DNA from: CAYQMF01 sp964418595
GTDB taxonomy: Bacteria; Planctomycetota; UBA1135; UBA2386
Length of the DNA stretch: 64,000 nt
Direction: 5' to 3'
Assembly: GCA_964418595.1 (NCBI GenBank)
Contig: CAYQMF010000012.1
Location: 21,768-85,767 of the forward strand
Shown here: piece by piece, positions 48,057-58,046 of the stretch
Layout: every line of letters begins with the position of its first letter
How positions within the stretch are numbered: position 1 is the stretch's first letter
Notes under the pieces: generated by a model
The model's input: the letters and a program-made list of their open reading frames with translations, nothing else
The model's database searches: none
What the model was told of the DNA's origin: nothing
Program-made: the position numbers and the translations under genes

Positions 48057-49226
48057 GTGGTTGGTCGACTCCTTTCCCCTGGGTTGCAGTCCCTGCTCGG
48101 CGCCTACCCCGTCGTCACCCTCACCGGCCCACGTCAGTCCGGCAAGACCACCCTCTGTCGTCAAGCTGCTGCACAGCTCCCGTACGCGAACCTGGAAGCG
48201 AGCGACGTGCGCGAGTTCGCGACGCGCGATCCCCGCGGCTTCCTGGCCCAGTTCGAGCACGGCGTCGTCCTCGACGAGGTGCAACGCGCACCCGACCTGC
48301 TCTCCTACGTCCAGGTGATCGTCGACGAGAAGCGGCGGAACGGGATGTTCCTGCTGACGGGGAGTCACCAGCTCCTCCTCGATGAGGGCGTGACGCAGTC
48401 GCTGGCGGGCCGGACCGCGCTCCTCACTCTCCTGCCACTGTCGATCGCCGAGGTCCACGCATTCGGTCGTACCCCGGGCACGAACGAACTGCTGCACACG
48501 GGCTTCTACCCGCGCATCTACGACCAGGGCAGCGAGCCCACGCGAGCACTCGGCGACTACGTCGAGACCTACGTCGAGCGCGACGTCCGGCAGATCACGC
48601 AGGTGCGCGACCTCACCACCTTCCGTCGCTTCCTCGGCCTGTGCGCAGGGCGCGTCGGGCAGCTCCTCAACCTCAGCAGCCTCGCGAACGACACCGGGAT
48701 CTCGCACACGACGGCGCGCGAGTGGATCAGCGTCCTCGAAGCGAGCTACGTGCTCTTCCGCCTGCCACCCTTCTTCACCAACGTCGGCAAGCGTCTGATG
48801 AAGTCGCCGAAGCTCTACTTCCACGACGTGGGCATCGCGAGCTACCTGTGCGGCATCGAGCACCCGGGACAGTTGGCCACGCATCCGCTGCGCGGCGCGT
48901 TCTTCGAGAACCTCGTGGTCGTCGAAGCCCTCAAGCACCGCACGAACACCACCCGCCGCAGCAACCTGTTCTTCTACCGCGACAGCTCCGGCTTCGAGAT
49001 CGACCTGCTGGCGGTCGGCGGCGACGGGATCGTGGCGATCGAGATCAAGGCCGGCGCGACGCTGACCGCGCGGTTCTTCGAAGGTCTGCGCAAGTTCGCC
49101 GAACTGGTCCCGGAGCCCGTACGGGCACGCGTACTGGTCTACGACGGCGAACCGGTGACGGAGCGCGAGGGCGTCGAAGTCGTCCGTCCGGAGGGACTGG
49201 CGACCACGCTCGCCCGCCTCAACTGA
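48057..49226 (+). CDS. AAA-type ATPase with DUF4143 domain
   Basis: A 389-residue protein from GTG 48057. The N-terminal P-loop is VTLTGPRQSGKTTLCR (Walker A GPRQSGKT), with Walker B VVLDEVQ and the sensor region LTGSHQLLLDE. The C-terminal DUF4143 part has the conserved PKLYFHDVGIASYLCGIE and the PD-(D/E)XK-like segment FFYRDSSGFEIDLL ... VAIEIKAG. Such ATPases are common and often laterally moved, with unclear function; nucleic acid binding or toxin-antitoxin-like roles are proposed. It converges with the DUF1501 gene, and the two overlap by 8 bp. A typical RBS before the GTG is not evident. Confidence 0.85.
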   Translation: MVGRLLSPGLQSLLGAYPVVTLTGPRQSGKTTLCRQAAAQLPYANLEASDVREFATRDPRGFLAQFEHGVVLDEVQRAPDLLSYVQVIVDEKRRNGMFLLTGSHQLLLDEGVTQSLAGRTALLTLLPLSIAEVHAFGRTPGTNELLHTGFYPRIYDQGSEPTRALGDYVETYVERDVRQITQVRDLTTFRRFLGLCAGRVGQLLNLSSLANDTGISHTTAREWISVLEASYVLFRLPPFFTNVGKRLMKSPKLYFHDVGIASYLCGIEHPGQLATHPLRGAFFENLVVVEALKHRTNTTRRSNLFFYRDSSGFEIDLLAVGGDGIVAIEIKAGATLTARFFEGLRKFAELVPEPVRARVLVYDGEPVTEREGVEVVRPEGLATTLARLN

Positions 49227-50640
49227 GCAGCTCACCCACCACGTGCCCGTGCACGTCGGTGAGCCGGAAGTCGCGGCCCTGATGCCGGTGCGTCAACCTC
49301 TCGTGGTCGAGCCCGAGCAGGTGCAGGATCGTGGCCTGCAGGTCGTGCACGTGCACCGGCTTGTCGGTGATCGAGAACCCGAGGTCGTCGGTCTCGCCGT
49401 ACACCAGCCCCGGGCGCGTGCCGCCACCCGCGAGGAACATGGTGAAGCAGTCGGGATAGTGGTCGCGGCCGAGGATCGCGCTCTTGGCGGTGCGGCCCTC
49501 GCGGAACGGCGTGCGCCCGAACTCGCCGCCCCACACCACCAGCGTGTCGTCGAGCAGCCCGCGCTGCTCCAGGTCGGTGATGAGCGCGGCGACGGCGCGG
49601 TCCATCACGCGGCACTTGTCGGTGAGGCCGCCGCGCAGGTCTTCCTCCGGCGAGGTGCCGTGGAAGTCCCAGCCCCAGTCGAACAACTGCACGAACCGCA
49701 CGCCTTGCTCCACGAGGCGGCGCGCGAGCAGGCAGTGGTTGGCGAAGCTCGAAGCCCCGGGCTCGGCGCCATACAGGTCGAGCACGCTGGCCGGCTCCCG
49801 GCGCAGGTCCATCACCTCCGGCACGGAGGTCTGCATGCGGAACGCCAGCTCGTACTGCGCGATGCGGGTCTCGGTCTCCGGGTCTCCGTGCACGCCCGCC
49901 TGCAGGGTGTTGAGGTCACCCAGGGCATCGAGCGACAGGCGACGCAGGTCGCGATCCATGCCCGGCGGATCGGACACGTACAGCACCGGATCGCCCTTCG
50001 AGCGACACGGAACCCCCTGGTGCACCGACGGCAGGAAGCCGCTGCTCCACGCCGCCTGACCCGCGCTCGGACTCGTGCCGCCGGAGATCATCACCACGAA
50101 GCCCGGCAGGTCGCGGTTCTCGCTGCCGAGCCCGTAGGTCACCCACGACCCCATCGACGGCCGCCCCTGGCGCGGCGAGCCGGTGTTGATCAGGAGCTGC
50201 GCCGGCGCGTGGTTGAACTGGTCGGTCCACACGGAGCGCACGAAGGTGAGCTTGTCGGTGAGCCTCGCCAGTCGCGGCAGCGCGTCGGACACCCACATGC
50301 CGCTCTCACCGTGGCGGGCAAACTGGCGCGGCGTGCCGAGCAGCGTCGGCACGCCGCTCGTGAATGCGAAGCGGCGCCCGCCGAGCATCGCCTCCGTGCA
50401 GGGTTCGCCGTGCCGTCGCACCAGCTCCGGCTTGTAGTCGAACAGGTCCAGCGTCGGCGGGGACCCGGCCATGTGCAGGTAGATCACGTGCCGGGCGCGC
50501 GGCGCGAAGTGGGGCCGTCCTTCCGCGCCACCACGCCGGTCGGCGCGCAGGAGCGACCCGAGTGCCATGGCGCCGAGCCCGAGCGAGCCTTCGCCCAGGA
50601 ACCAGCGGCGCGTGAGGAGATGGCGGAGCGCGTCGCGCAT
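49219..50640 (-). CDS. DUF1501 family exported protein
   Basis: A 473-residue protein of the DUF1501 family (sulfatase/phosphatase-like alpha/beta fold). The N terminus has a Tat-like signal (LLTRRWFLGEGSLGLGAMALG). Later family segments include SPPTLDLFDYKPEL, MGSWVTYGLGSENRDLPGF, LVVWGGEFGRTPF and GRDHYPDCFTMFLAGGG. Family members almost always occur next to a DUF1549/DUF1553 cytochrome protein in planctomycetes, as here: the upstream gene ends 1 bp before its start. The biochemical role of the pair is unproven; export of the DUF1501 protein is clear. Confidence 0.9.
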   Translation of the reverse strand: MRDALRHLLTRRWFLGEGSLGLGAMALGSLLRADRRGGAEGRPHFAPRARHVIYLHMAGSPPTLDLFDYKPELVRRHGEPCTEAMLGGRRFAFTSGVPTLLGTPRQFARHGESGMWVSDALPRLARLTDKLTFVRSVWTDQFNHAPAQLLINTGSPRQGRPSMGSWVTYGLGSENRDLPGFVVMISGGTSPSAGQAAWSSGFLPSVHQGVPCRSKGDPVLYVSDPPGMDRDLRRLSLDALGDLNTLQAGVHGDPETETRIAQYELAFRMQTSVPEVMDLRREPASVLDLYGAEPGASSFANHCLLARRLVEQGVRFVQLFDWGWDFHGTSPEEDLRGGLTDKCRVMDRAVAALITDLEQRGLLDDTLVVWGGEFGRTPFREGRTAKSAILGRDHYPDCFTMFLAGGGTRPGLVYGETDDLGFSITDKPVHVHDLQATILHLLGLDHERLTHRHQGRDFRLTDVHGHVVGELLS

Positions 50641-50641
50641 G

Positions 50642-53600
50642 TCAGCCCTTGGTGAGGAACTCGTCGAGGTTGAGGAGGACGTTGGCGACCAGGGTCCACG
50701 CCGCGAGGTCGGCGAGGTCGGTGCCTTCAGGGGCGGGGCCCAGCGGATCGCACGCAAACGCGCGCGCCTGGGCCGGCGCCGCGGCGAAGCGCGCGCGCGC
50801 CGCATCGTGCAGCGCGAGCAGGCGCTCGGTCTCGCCGGTCCGCGGCGGCCGCGACACGCACAGCATCAGGCCGCGCGCGATGCACGCCGCACGATCGCGT
50901 CCGCCCTCGGTGAGCATCCGTCGCGCCAGCGCCTGCGCCGTCTCGACGTACACCGGATCGTTGAGCGTCACCAGCGCCTGCAGCGGCGTGTTGGTGCGGA
51001 TGCGCTGGGTGATGCACACCTCGCGGCTCGGCGCGTCGAACGTCACCATCGACGGATAGGGGATCGACCGCCGCCAGTTGGTGTAGAGCGCGCGCCGATA
51101 GCGATCCTCGCCCTCGCTCGTGTTCCAGTCGGTCGAGCCGCCGAAGGCTGCCTTGAGGCCGAGGTTCGGCCGCGGCGGCCGCACCGGCGGGCCGTACATC
51201 TTCGGGCTGAGCAGCCCGCTCGCCGCCAGCGCCACGTCGCGGATCTGCTCGGCGCTCAGCCGGAAGCGCGGGCCGCGCGCGAGCAGGCGGTTGCCCGGAT
51301 CGCGTTGGCGCAGCGCCGCGTCGGCCTGCGCGGCCTGCCGGTAGGTCGCGGAGGCGAGGATCGTGCGCAACAGGGCCTTCACGTCCCAGCCGGACTCACG
51401 GAACTCGACGGCCAACCAGTCGAGGAGCGCAGGGTGCGACGGCGGCTCGCCCTGCACGCCGAAGTCGTCGGTGGTCGGCACGATCCCGGTACCGAACAGC
51501 TCGGCCCACACGCGGTTCACGAACACGCGCGCGGTGCGCGGGTTCTCGGGCGCGATCAGCCATTGCGCGAGGCCGAGGCGATTGCGCGGGGCGTCGTGGG
51601 GGAACGACGCGAAGGCCGCGGGCGTACCGGGCGTGACGACGTCGCCGCCATCGCGATGGTTGCCGCGGATGTGGATCCTGGTCGTGCGCGGCTCGCTGCG
51701 CTCGCGCATCACCGGCACCGTGGTGAGCGGCTGCAATGCGGCGAGCTTCGCCTCCAGGTCGGCACGGCGTGCGCGCAACGCCGCGAACTGCGGCGCGGTC
51801 GCCACGAACGCCGCCGCGACCTGCGCCCGCTGCGGGTCGCTCCGCTGCTCCGCGGCGAGACCCAGCGCCCCGAGCGCAGCGGCATCGACATCGGCGTACG
51901 CCGCGAAGCGCACATCGTCGCTGACCAGGGCTTCGGCGTCCTGTTTCGCCGTGGCCACGGCGAGGCGAAGGCCCGGCGGCGGGGACTGCGGCTTGCGCAC
52001 GATCGCCACCGTCGCTCCGCGCTCCCGGTACGCCGCTCCCAACGCCACCGGGATCGCGCGCGTCAACGCGATCTCGAGGCTCGGGTCAGGCGGTGTCGCG
52101 AAGCTCTGCTCCCACACGACCGTGCGCGCGTCGTCGAGCACGCGCACGCGGAAGTCGTGCAGCCGCCGGCGCACGTCCTCGGTGTCGGTGCGGTTCCAGA
52201 CCACGATCCGGTCGAGAGGCCGGCTCGCGCCGAGATCGACCTCCCACCACGGATCGTCGACGGTCGTGGTGTGGGTCGTCGACTTCGCGGCGAAGTCGCC
52301 GTCGGTGTTGCCGTCGATCGCTCGCGCCGCCGGTGCCCCGTAGCCGGTGCCGACGTGACTCGCCTTCCCCCGCCGCGCGACGTTGGCGGCGCCCGCAAAG
52401 ACCTGCACCTCCGCGAGGTGCAGCATGCGCGCCTTCCCCGGCGCCTCGACGCGCACGTAGCGCCCCGAGGGCGGCGGTGCGTCCGGCGCGCATTCGACCC
52501 ACGCAGCACTCACCTCGTCGACCTCACCCGCGACCCGCACCGCCGTGACCGGCCCCGCAGTCGCCGCCTGCCATGCGACATCGCGCGGGAATGCCGCATC
52601 CCACGTCGAGCGCGCCGCGCGCACGTCCGGCCGCTCGGGATCGAGCTGCGCCGCGATTTCCGCCAGCTCCGCCGACCACGCGGCGCGCTCCCTGGTCTGC
52701 TCGCTCGACCACACCGGCAGCGTCGGCGCCTCGTCACCGCGGTCGGCGTCCTCGCTCTGATCGAAGAAGGCGAACAGCCGGTAGAACTCGGCCTGCGTCA
52801 ACGCGTCGTACTTGTGCGTGTGGCACTGCGCGCACCCCGCGGTGGCCCCCATCCACGCCGCCATCGTCGTCGAGACCCGGTCGACCACGGCCACGCAGCG
52901 GAACTCCTCGTCGTCGGTCCCNNNNNNNNNNGCGATGGAAGGCGGTGGCGATGCGATCGTCGTCGGTCGCGTCGGGCAGCAGGTCGCCGGCGAGCTGCTG
53001 CACCGTGAACCGGTCGAACGGCATGTCGTCGTTGAACGCGCGGATCACCCAGTCGCGCCACGCCCAGATCGTGCGCGGCGGGTCGTCGGCGTAGCCGGCC
53101 GAGTCGGCGTAGCGCGCGAGGTCCAGCCACGGTCGCGTCCAGCGTTCGCCGAAGCCCGGCTGGGCGAGCGCGCGCTCCACCATGCGCTCGTAGGAGTCCG
53201 GCGAAGGGTCCTCGACGAAGCGCGCCGCCTCGTCCGGCGTCGGCGGCAAGCCGGTGAGGTCGAGCATCACGCGACGCACGAGCGTCCAGCGGTCGGCCTC
53301 CGCCGCCGGACGCAGGCCTTCAAGCTGCAGCCGCGCCCGCACGAAGCGATCGATCGGCGCCACGTCCTCGTCGCCGACATCCGGCAGCGGCGGCCGCACC
53401 GGCGCGACGTCCGCCCAGTGCGGCTCCCACCGCGCGCCCTGTTCGATCCACCGGCGGAGCACATCGCGCTGGCCCTCGCTCAGCGCTGCGCCCTTGCCGA
53501 CGGGCGGCATGCGATCGCGACCGGTGGCGTTCACCCGCCGCCACAGCTCGCTCGCCGCGAGTTGCCCGGGCACCACGGCCGCGTGCCCGCCGAGGTCCGC

Positions 53601-53816
53601 GGTGAACCCCGCCGCGGTGTCCAGGCGCAGACCTTCGCTGCCCGTGGGCCCGCCGCGCCGCTTGGCCTCGTCGGGACCGTGACACGTGTAGCAGCGCTCC
53701 GAGAAGATCCGCCGCACCTCGGCGAAGCGGACGGGCGCGGCGTCCTGCGCCGTGCCATGCAACGGCAGGGCGAGAAGGGCGAAGCCAACGGAGACGACGA
53801 GGCGAGGAGCGCGCAT
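50642..53816 (-). CDS. Planctomycete cytochrome c protein (PSCyt1-DUF1549-DUF1553), interrupted by gap
   Basis: One gene is read in two pieces around ten N at 52922-52931. The 5' part has a signal peptide (VVSVGFALLALPLHGTAQ) and the heme c site CYTCH in RIFSERCYTCHGPDEA. The DUF1549 region then follows (LDLTGLPPTPDEAARFVEDP, WLDLARYADSAGYADD, DRFTVQQLAGDLLPDA). The 3' part continues with AAWMGATAGCAQCHTHKYDA (second CxxCH), then DUF1553 (LAQWLIAPENPRTARVFVNRVW, PSHPALLDWLAVEF, NTPLQALVTLNDPVYVETAQ). The frames on either side do not join through exactly 10 nt, so the gap length is wrong and a few codons are missing. It pairs with the DUF1501 gene. Electron-transfer or hydrolase roles are proposed for such pairs. 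Confidence 0.88.
52922..52931. other. Assembly gap (10 N)
   Basis: Ten unresolved bases within the cytochrome-DUF1553 gene. A frame change across them shows that the true gap is not 10 nt. Confidence 0.95.
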
Positions 53817-53835
53817 GCGAGACGGCGCGCGCATC

Positions 53836-54834
53836 CTACGGGACGCGCGCCAGCACCGCGTTGCTCGCCGCCGCTCCCTGGACGCCGCCCGGATCGACGA
53901 TCCACGCCTGGCTCCACATCGAGAACCCACTGCTGGTCTCCGGCCAGGGGAAAACGAGGCGCGCGCTCCCCGCCCCGTCGAGCGCGAGCGGCGCGACGAC
54001 GAGGTCGGGCGCAGGCACGAGGACGCCGCCGAGGAGCGGCGCGTCGATGCGGCTGAGGCCGAGGGCCAAGGCGGCGACGCTCCCGGCGCGACCGCGCGTG
54101 AGATCGAGCGTGACGGACGCGCCAGTGCGCAACACGCCGCTGCCGGCGAGCACCGGGATGCCCGCCGTCCCCGCGAGCCCGTTGCCCACGTCGAACCACG
54201 CGAGGCTCCCCCCGGTCCAGCGCTCGAACACCGGCACCGGCGGCGTCACGGTCGCGCCTCCGCGCGGCCGCGTGACGACGCCCGCGCCTTCGGTCGTGGT
54301 GATGCGCTGCGGTGCCGAGTCGACCGCGAGCAGCTTCAGCCGACCATTGTGGAAGCCGCGGATGATGACCTGGTCCGTGCCTTCGACCTCGATGCGCAAC
54401 GTGTCCCCGGGCAGCGGACCAGGCCCATCGACACTGGCGAGGATGCGGGTCTGCGCGGTCGGCACGCCGTCGTACTTGATCTCCCAGCGGGTCAAAGCGC
54501 CGTCGCCATTCCAATGGAACCCATAGCGCGCCAGGTCCGAGCTGCGCCAGCGCGCGAACGCCTGCACCAGCATCGGCACCGGGATTGCGACCGACAGCTC
54601 GGTCTCGCTGTACTGATCGACCCGGAACGTCGAGCCGACCCAGCGCGCGAAGCACGACGTGGCGGTCGTGGCGCCGAGGTCGCTGTTGGCGACGATGCCC
54701 GCACCGGCGCTCGTCGCCCAGTTCGCGCCCAGGAGGTGGCGCTCGAAGTCGTCGACGGCGGGATCCTGACCTCGGAGTGCCACGGCGCAGGAACCGGCGA
54801 TCAGCAGGAACGAGAGGGTGTGCGATCGGAGCAT
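53836..54834 (-). CDS. Secreted protein with shared C-terminal tail
   Basis: A 332-residue exported protein (signal: MLRSHTLSFLLIAGSCAVALRGQ). It is beta-rich throughout: FARWVGSTFRVDQYSETELS, YGFHWNGDGALTRWEIKYDG and TLRIEVEGTDQVIIRGFHNG. It resembles a concanavalin/jelly-roll-like carbohydrate-binding fold, but I make no family claim. The last 44 residues (RLVFPWPETSSGFSMWSQAW, then IVDPGGVQGAAASNA) are the best example of the tail shared with other proteins here. It starts 326 bp from the ECF-like sigma gene on the other strand. Confidence 0.72.
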   Translation of the reverse strand: MLRSHTLSFLLIAGSCAVALRGQDPAVDDFERHLLGANWATSAGAGIVANSDLGATTATSCFARWVGSTFRVDQYSETELSVAIPVPMLVQAFARWRSSDLARYGFHWNGDGALTRWEIKYDGVPTAQTRILASVDGPGPLPGDTLRIEVEGTDQVIIRGFHNGRLKLLAVDSAPQRITTTEGAGVVTRPRGGATVTPPVPVFERWTGGSLAWFDVGNGLAGTAGIPVLAGSGVLRTGASVTLDLTRGRAGSVAALALGLSRIDAPLLGGVLVPAPDLVVAPLALDGAGSARLVFPWPETSSGFSMWSQAWIVDPGGVQGAAASNAVLARVP

Positions 54835-55159
54835 GTCAGGTTGAGGGTTGAGGGTTCGGGGGCGTGGCGAGCCTACCCGACTCAGCCCTGCCCAGGGGGT
54901 CCGCGCCGCGTCCGGCGTGCGAACCCTCCGGCAGCGCGCCCTCGCCGCATCGCGACATCGAGCGCGTGCGGCGCACCGCGTCCCGACGTTTCGAGCGCGC
55001 TCGCTCCTTCCTGGTTGCTCCTCACCGCACGATTGTGAGGCATTTCTGGAATCGGAAGTCGTCAAGACGGCCGACTGGTTTGGACAGGCCGCCGACTGAC
55101 GTTGGCGGCCACACCACCCCCATTGACAGACATGGTCGATCCCCACACGATCTGTCCTC
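54835..55159. other. Gene-free interval between divergent genes
   Basis: It holds the promoters of two divergent genes. A TTGACA hexamer at 55123-55128 could be a -35 box for the sigma gene, though no good -10 follows. A short gttgagg direct repeat lies at about 54840. Nothing else was seen. Confidence 0.4.
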
Positions 55160-55680
55160 ATGGAAGACCGTGAGGCAGGTGAGCTCGTGCGGATCGCGCG
55201 CGAGGCCGCGGCCCGCTTCCTGCGTGGTCACGACGCCGATGACGTCGCTCAGGAAGCCATCGCGCGCTTCCTCGATGCCGTGCCCGGGGCTGTTCGTGAC
55301 GCGCCGCGCTACATCCGATCCCTCGTTCGTCGGCTGGCCGCCAAGGCACGACAGCACACGCAGCGGTCCCCGGAGCTCCTCGGTGACCGAGATCCCCCCG
55401 ACACTCACCAGTCTGTCGAAGACACCCACCCGGGCCACCTGATCCTGGACAAGATCCGTATGCCCGACCGAGCGCGACGACTCGGGCACTTGCTCCTCGA
55501 TGGCGTACGAGGCACGCGTCCCGCGGCACGGGCGCTCGGCTGGCAACCTCAGGAAGTGCGCGAGGCGCGGCGAATGCTGCTTCGTGCGATCTTCTTGTCG
55601 CAAGTACCCGCCAAAGACTCTAGTTCCACTGAGTCAGGCTGCTTGCTTGCGCCACAACAACCGGGCGGAGCACAGGCTGG
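55160..55680 (+). CDS. ECF-like sigma factor, 3' end lost at assembly junction
   Basis: The first about 155 residues look like a divergent sigma factor. The region-2-like part is ARFLRGHDADDVAQEAIARFLD followed by APRYIRSLVRRLAAK. A possible region 4 (GTRPAARALGWQPQEVREAR) lies at 118-137. No natural stop is found: the frame runs on through the poly-C/poly-G fold-back into antisense of the histidine kinase for another 2.3 kb, which is not coding. The true end is therefore lost. Sigma identity is moderate because region 4 is weak. Confidence 0.55.
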
Positions 55681-55733
55681 GGGGCCCCCGCCCCCCCCCC
55701 CCCGGCGGGGGGGGGGGGGCGGCCCCGCCCCCC
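55679..55733. other. Poly-C/poly-G fold-back, probable chimeric junction
   Basis: The sequence reads runs of C, then ggcggggg, then runs of G, and can fold on itself. Genes on both sides lose their ends exactly here: a sigma gene on the left and a kinase ATPase domain on the right. It looks like an artefact that joins two unrelated contigs. Confidence 0.75.
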
Positions 55734-57775
55734 ACGCCGGTGGCGACCGTCACCGTCCCGCCGCGCTCGCCGATCGCCTCGGCCGCGTTGATGATCAGGT
55801 TCATCAGCACCTGCTGGACCTGGCCCACGTCGGCGTCCACCGCCTGGAGCGAGGGGTCGAAGCGCGCCTCGAGCCGCACGCTCTTCGGCAGCGCGACTTC
55901 CAGCAGCGGCAGGTTCTCGCGCACCAGGGCGTTCACGTCCGTGGGCTGCACCACGAAGTGCCCGCGCCCCGAGTAGGCGAGCATCTGGCGCGTGAGATCG
56001 GCGGCGCGCTCGACGGCGCTCGCCGCCTTCTCGACGTGCGCGCGCGCCGCGCTGCCCGGCGGCAGCTGGTTGAGCGCGAGCGCGGCGTGCCCCAGGATCG
56101 CGGCGAGCAGGTTGTTGAAGTCGTGCGCCACGCCCCCGGCCAGCACGCTCAGGCTCTCCTCCTTCGCGGCCCGCCGCAGCGCTTCCTCCGCTGCCCTGCG
56201 ATCGGTCACGTCGATCGCCACCGCGAGCACGGCCGGGCGGCCGCTGCCGGAGAAGGCGAACGGGATCCGGGTGGTCTGCAGCCAGCGCACCCGCGCGGAC
56301 GCGTCGGTCAGGAACTCCTCGAGGTCGAGCTTCGGCTTGCCGCCGCGGAGCACCTCGCGGTCGTCCGCCAGCGCGCGGCGCGCCTCGTCCTCCGGCCGGC
56401 CGAGCTCCCGGTCCGTGCGGCCGATCAGCGCGCGCACCGTGGTGCCGTAGGCCTCGGCCGTCGCGCGGTTCGCGAGCCGGTAGCGGCCCTCCTCGTCGCG
56501 GGCGAAGATCAGGTGCGGAACCACGTCGATCACCTGGCGCAGCCGCACCTCGGACGCGCGCAGCGCGTCCTCGTCGCGCCGCGCCTTGATCGCCCCCGCG
56601 ATCTGGCCGCACACGAACACGAACAGCTCCCGGTCCTCGGGCCCGAGCCGCACCGCGCGGTCGTAGGTCTGGATCGCGGCCACGCCGATCGCCTCGTCGC
56701 GCACGAACAGCGGGGCGCCCAGCCAGTCGACGGAGTCGCTGGCGATCAGCTCCACCTCGCCGCGAGCCACCAGCCCGCGGAACACCTCGGGCGTCGCCAG
56801 CAGCGGCTGCCCGCTGCGCAGCACGTACTCCGTCAGGCCGCGCCCGAGCGGCTTCGGTCCCGGCGCCGGGTCGCGCTCGTCGGCGAAGTAGGGGAAGCTG
56901 AGCGTCGACGTTCCCGCGTCGTGGAACGCGACGTAGAAGTTGCGCGCCGGGACCACCTCGGCCAGGCTCTCGTGCAGCGAGCGGAACAGCGCGCCGAGGT
57001 CGGAGACGGTGCGCGCGGCCTCGGAGACGCGGTACGCGCACGCCTGGGCGCGCTCGCGGCGGCGGGCGAGCTCGGCGACCTGGCGCTGCCGCTCGCGCTC
57101 GCCCTCGAGCGGCCAGGCCACGAGCGCGAGCCCGATCACCGCCGTCGCGAGCAGGTCGAACGACATCAGCACCAGCAGCGGCTGCAGCTGGCGCGCCGGC
57201 TCGACGAAGCCGATCGCGAAGTAGGCGAGCTGGTCGGCCGCGTAGACGAGCAGCGCCAGGCCCGCGAAGGTGCGGCCGAGCCGGGCCGCCGGCTGGCGCC
57301 ACGCGAGGATGGCGGCGGCGGCGGCGAGATAGCTGAGGCCCGCCACCAGGCAGCGCAGCCCCACCGGCGACGGGCTGCGGATCCCGGTGAGGGCGAGGCC
57401 GGCCGAGGCGATCCCGGCGACCACCGCGGCCGCGAGCGCGAGGCGTCGCGTCGCGGCCGGCACACCCGCGGCCCTGGCGAGGCCCCAGGTGCCGAGCAGC
57501 AGCCAGGCGACCTGCAGGTAGCCGGCGACGAGCGACAGCAGGAGCGCCGCGAAGCGGGGTCCGGTGAGAGCGCCGCGCGACGTCGTCCCGCCGACGGCGG
57601 AGACGGCGACGTAGACGGCGAGCGCCAGCCAGCTCAGCGACCAGTCGCGCAGGTAGGCGTGTCGGTAGAGCCGGTGGAAGGCCGCGAGGATCCCCGCCAG
57701 GATCAGCGCCAGCACCAGCTGCAGCGCCGCCTGCGTCACGAACACCGGCAGGATGCCGATCGTCCGCTCGCCCAC
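55734..57775 (-). CDS. Membrane sensor histidine kinase, 3'-truncated by junction
   Basis: About 680 residues from GTG 57775. Around six to seven N-terminal transmembrane helices (10-240) begin LPVFVTQAALQLVLALILAG. A GAF domain follows (about 270-405, WLGAPLFVRDEAIGVAAIQ), then a PAS domain (about 415-525). The HisKA H-box is LAGGVAHDFNNLLAAILGHA (His551), and the N-box NLIINAAEAIGERG lies near residue 660. After TVTVATG the frame runs into Gly/Pro repeats from the poly-G artefact, so the G-boxes of the ATPase domain are missing. In the genome it should be complete. It is divergent from a porin-like gene. Confidence 0.85.
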
Positions 57776-58046
57776 CTCAGGCCCCCCGCGAGAGGTTACC
57801 GCAGGCCGCGGCGGCGTCGATGCACGGCCGGCCCGTCCCGTCCAGCTCCGGGAAGCCATCCAGCTACGGGACGCTCGCTCGGCGCCCGTGCGGGCGCCCC
57901 TGGGCTGCGCTCGAAGGCGCTCCGGATCAACAGCTTGCGCCGCCGCTCGAGACTTGGCACACGCCCCCATGAGCGGAGGAACGCCGCTTGCAATGCCGAC
58001 TGATCGCGTGGCCCACGACCGCACCAGCGGCCGCGCAGGAGGAACC

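Noticed and set aside
54835..54870. GTTGAGG direct repeat before the secreted protein gene
   Set aside because: Only two to three short copies; too little to call an element.
55160..58003. 947-codon frame joining the sigma gene to sequence beyond the junction
   Set aside because: Only the first about 155 residues look like protein; the remainder is antisense to the histidine kinase and passes through the poly-C/poly-G artefact.
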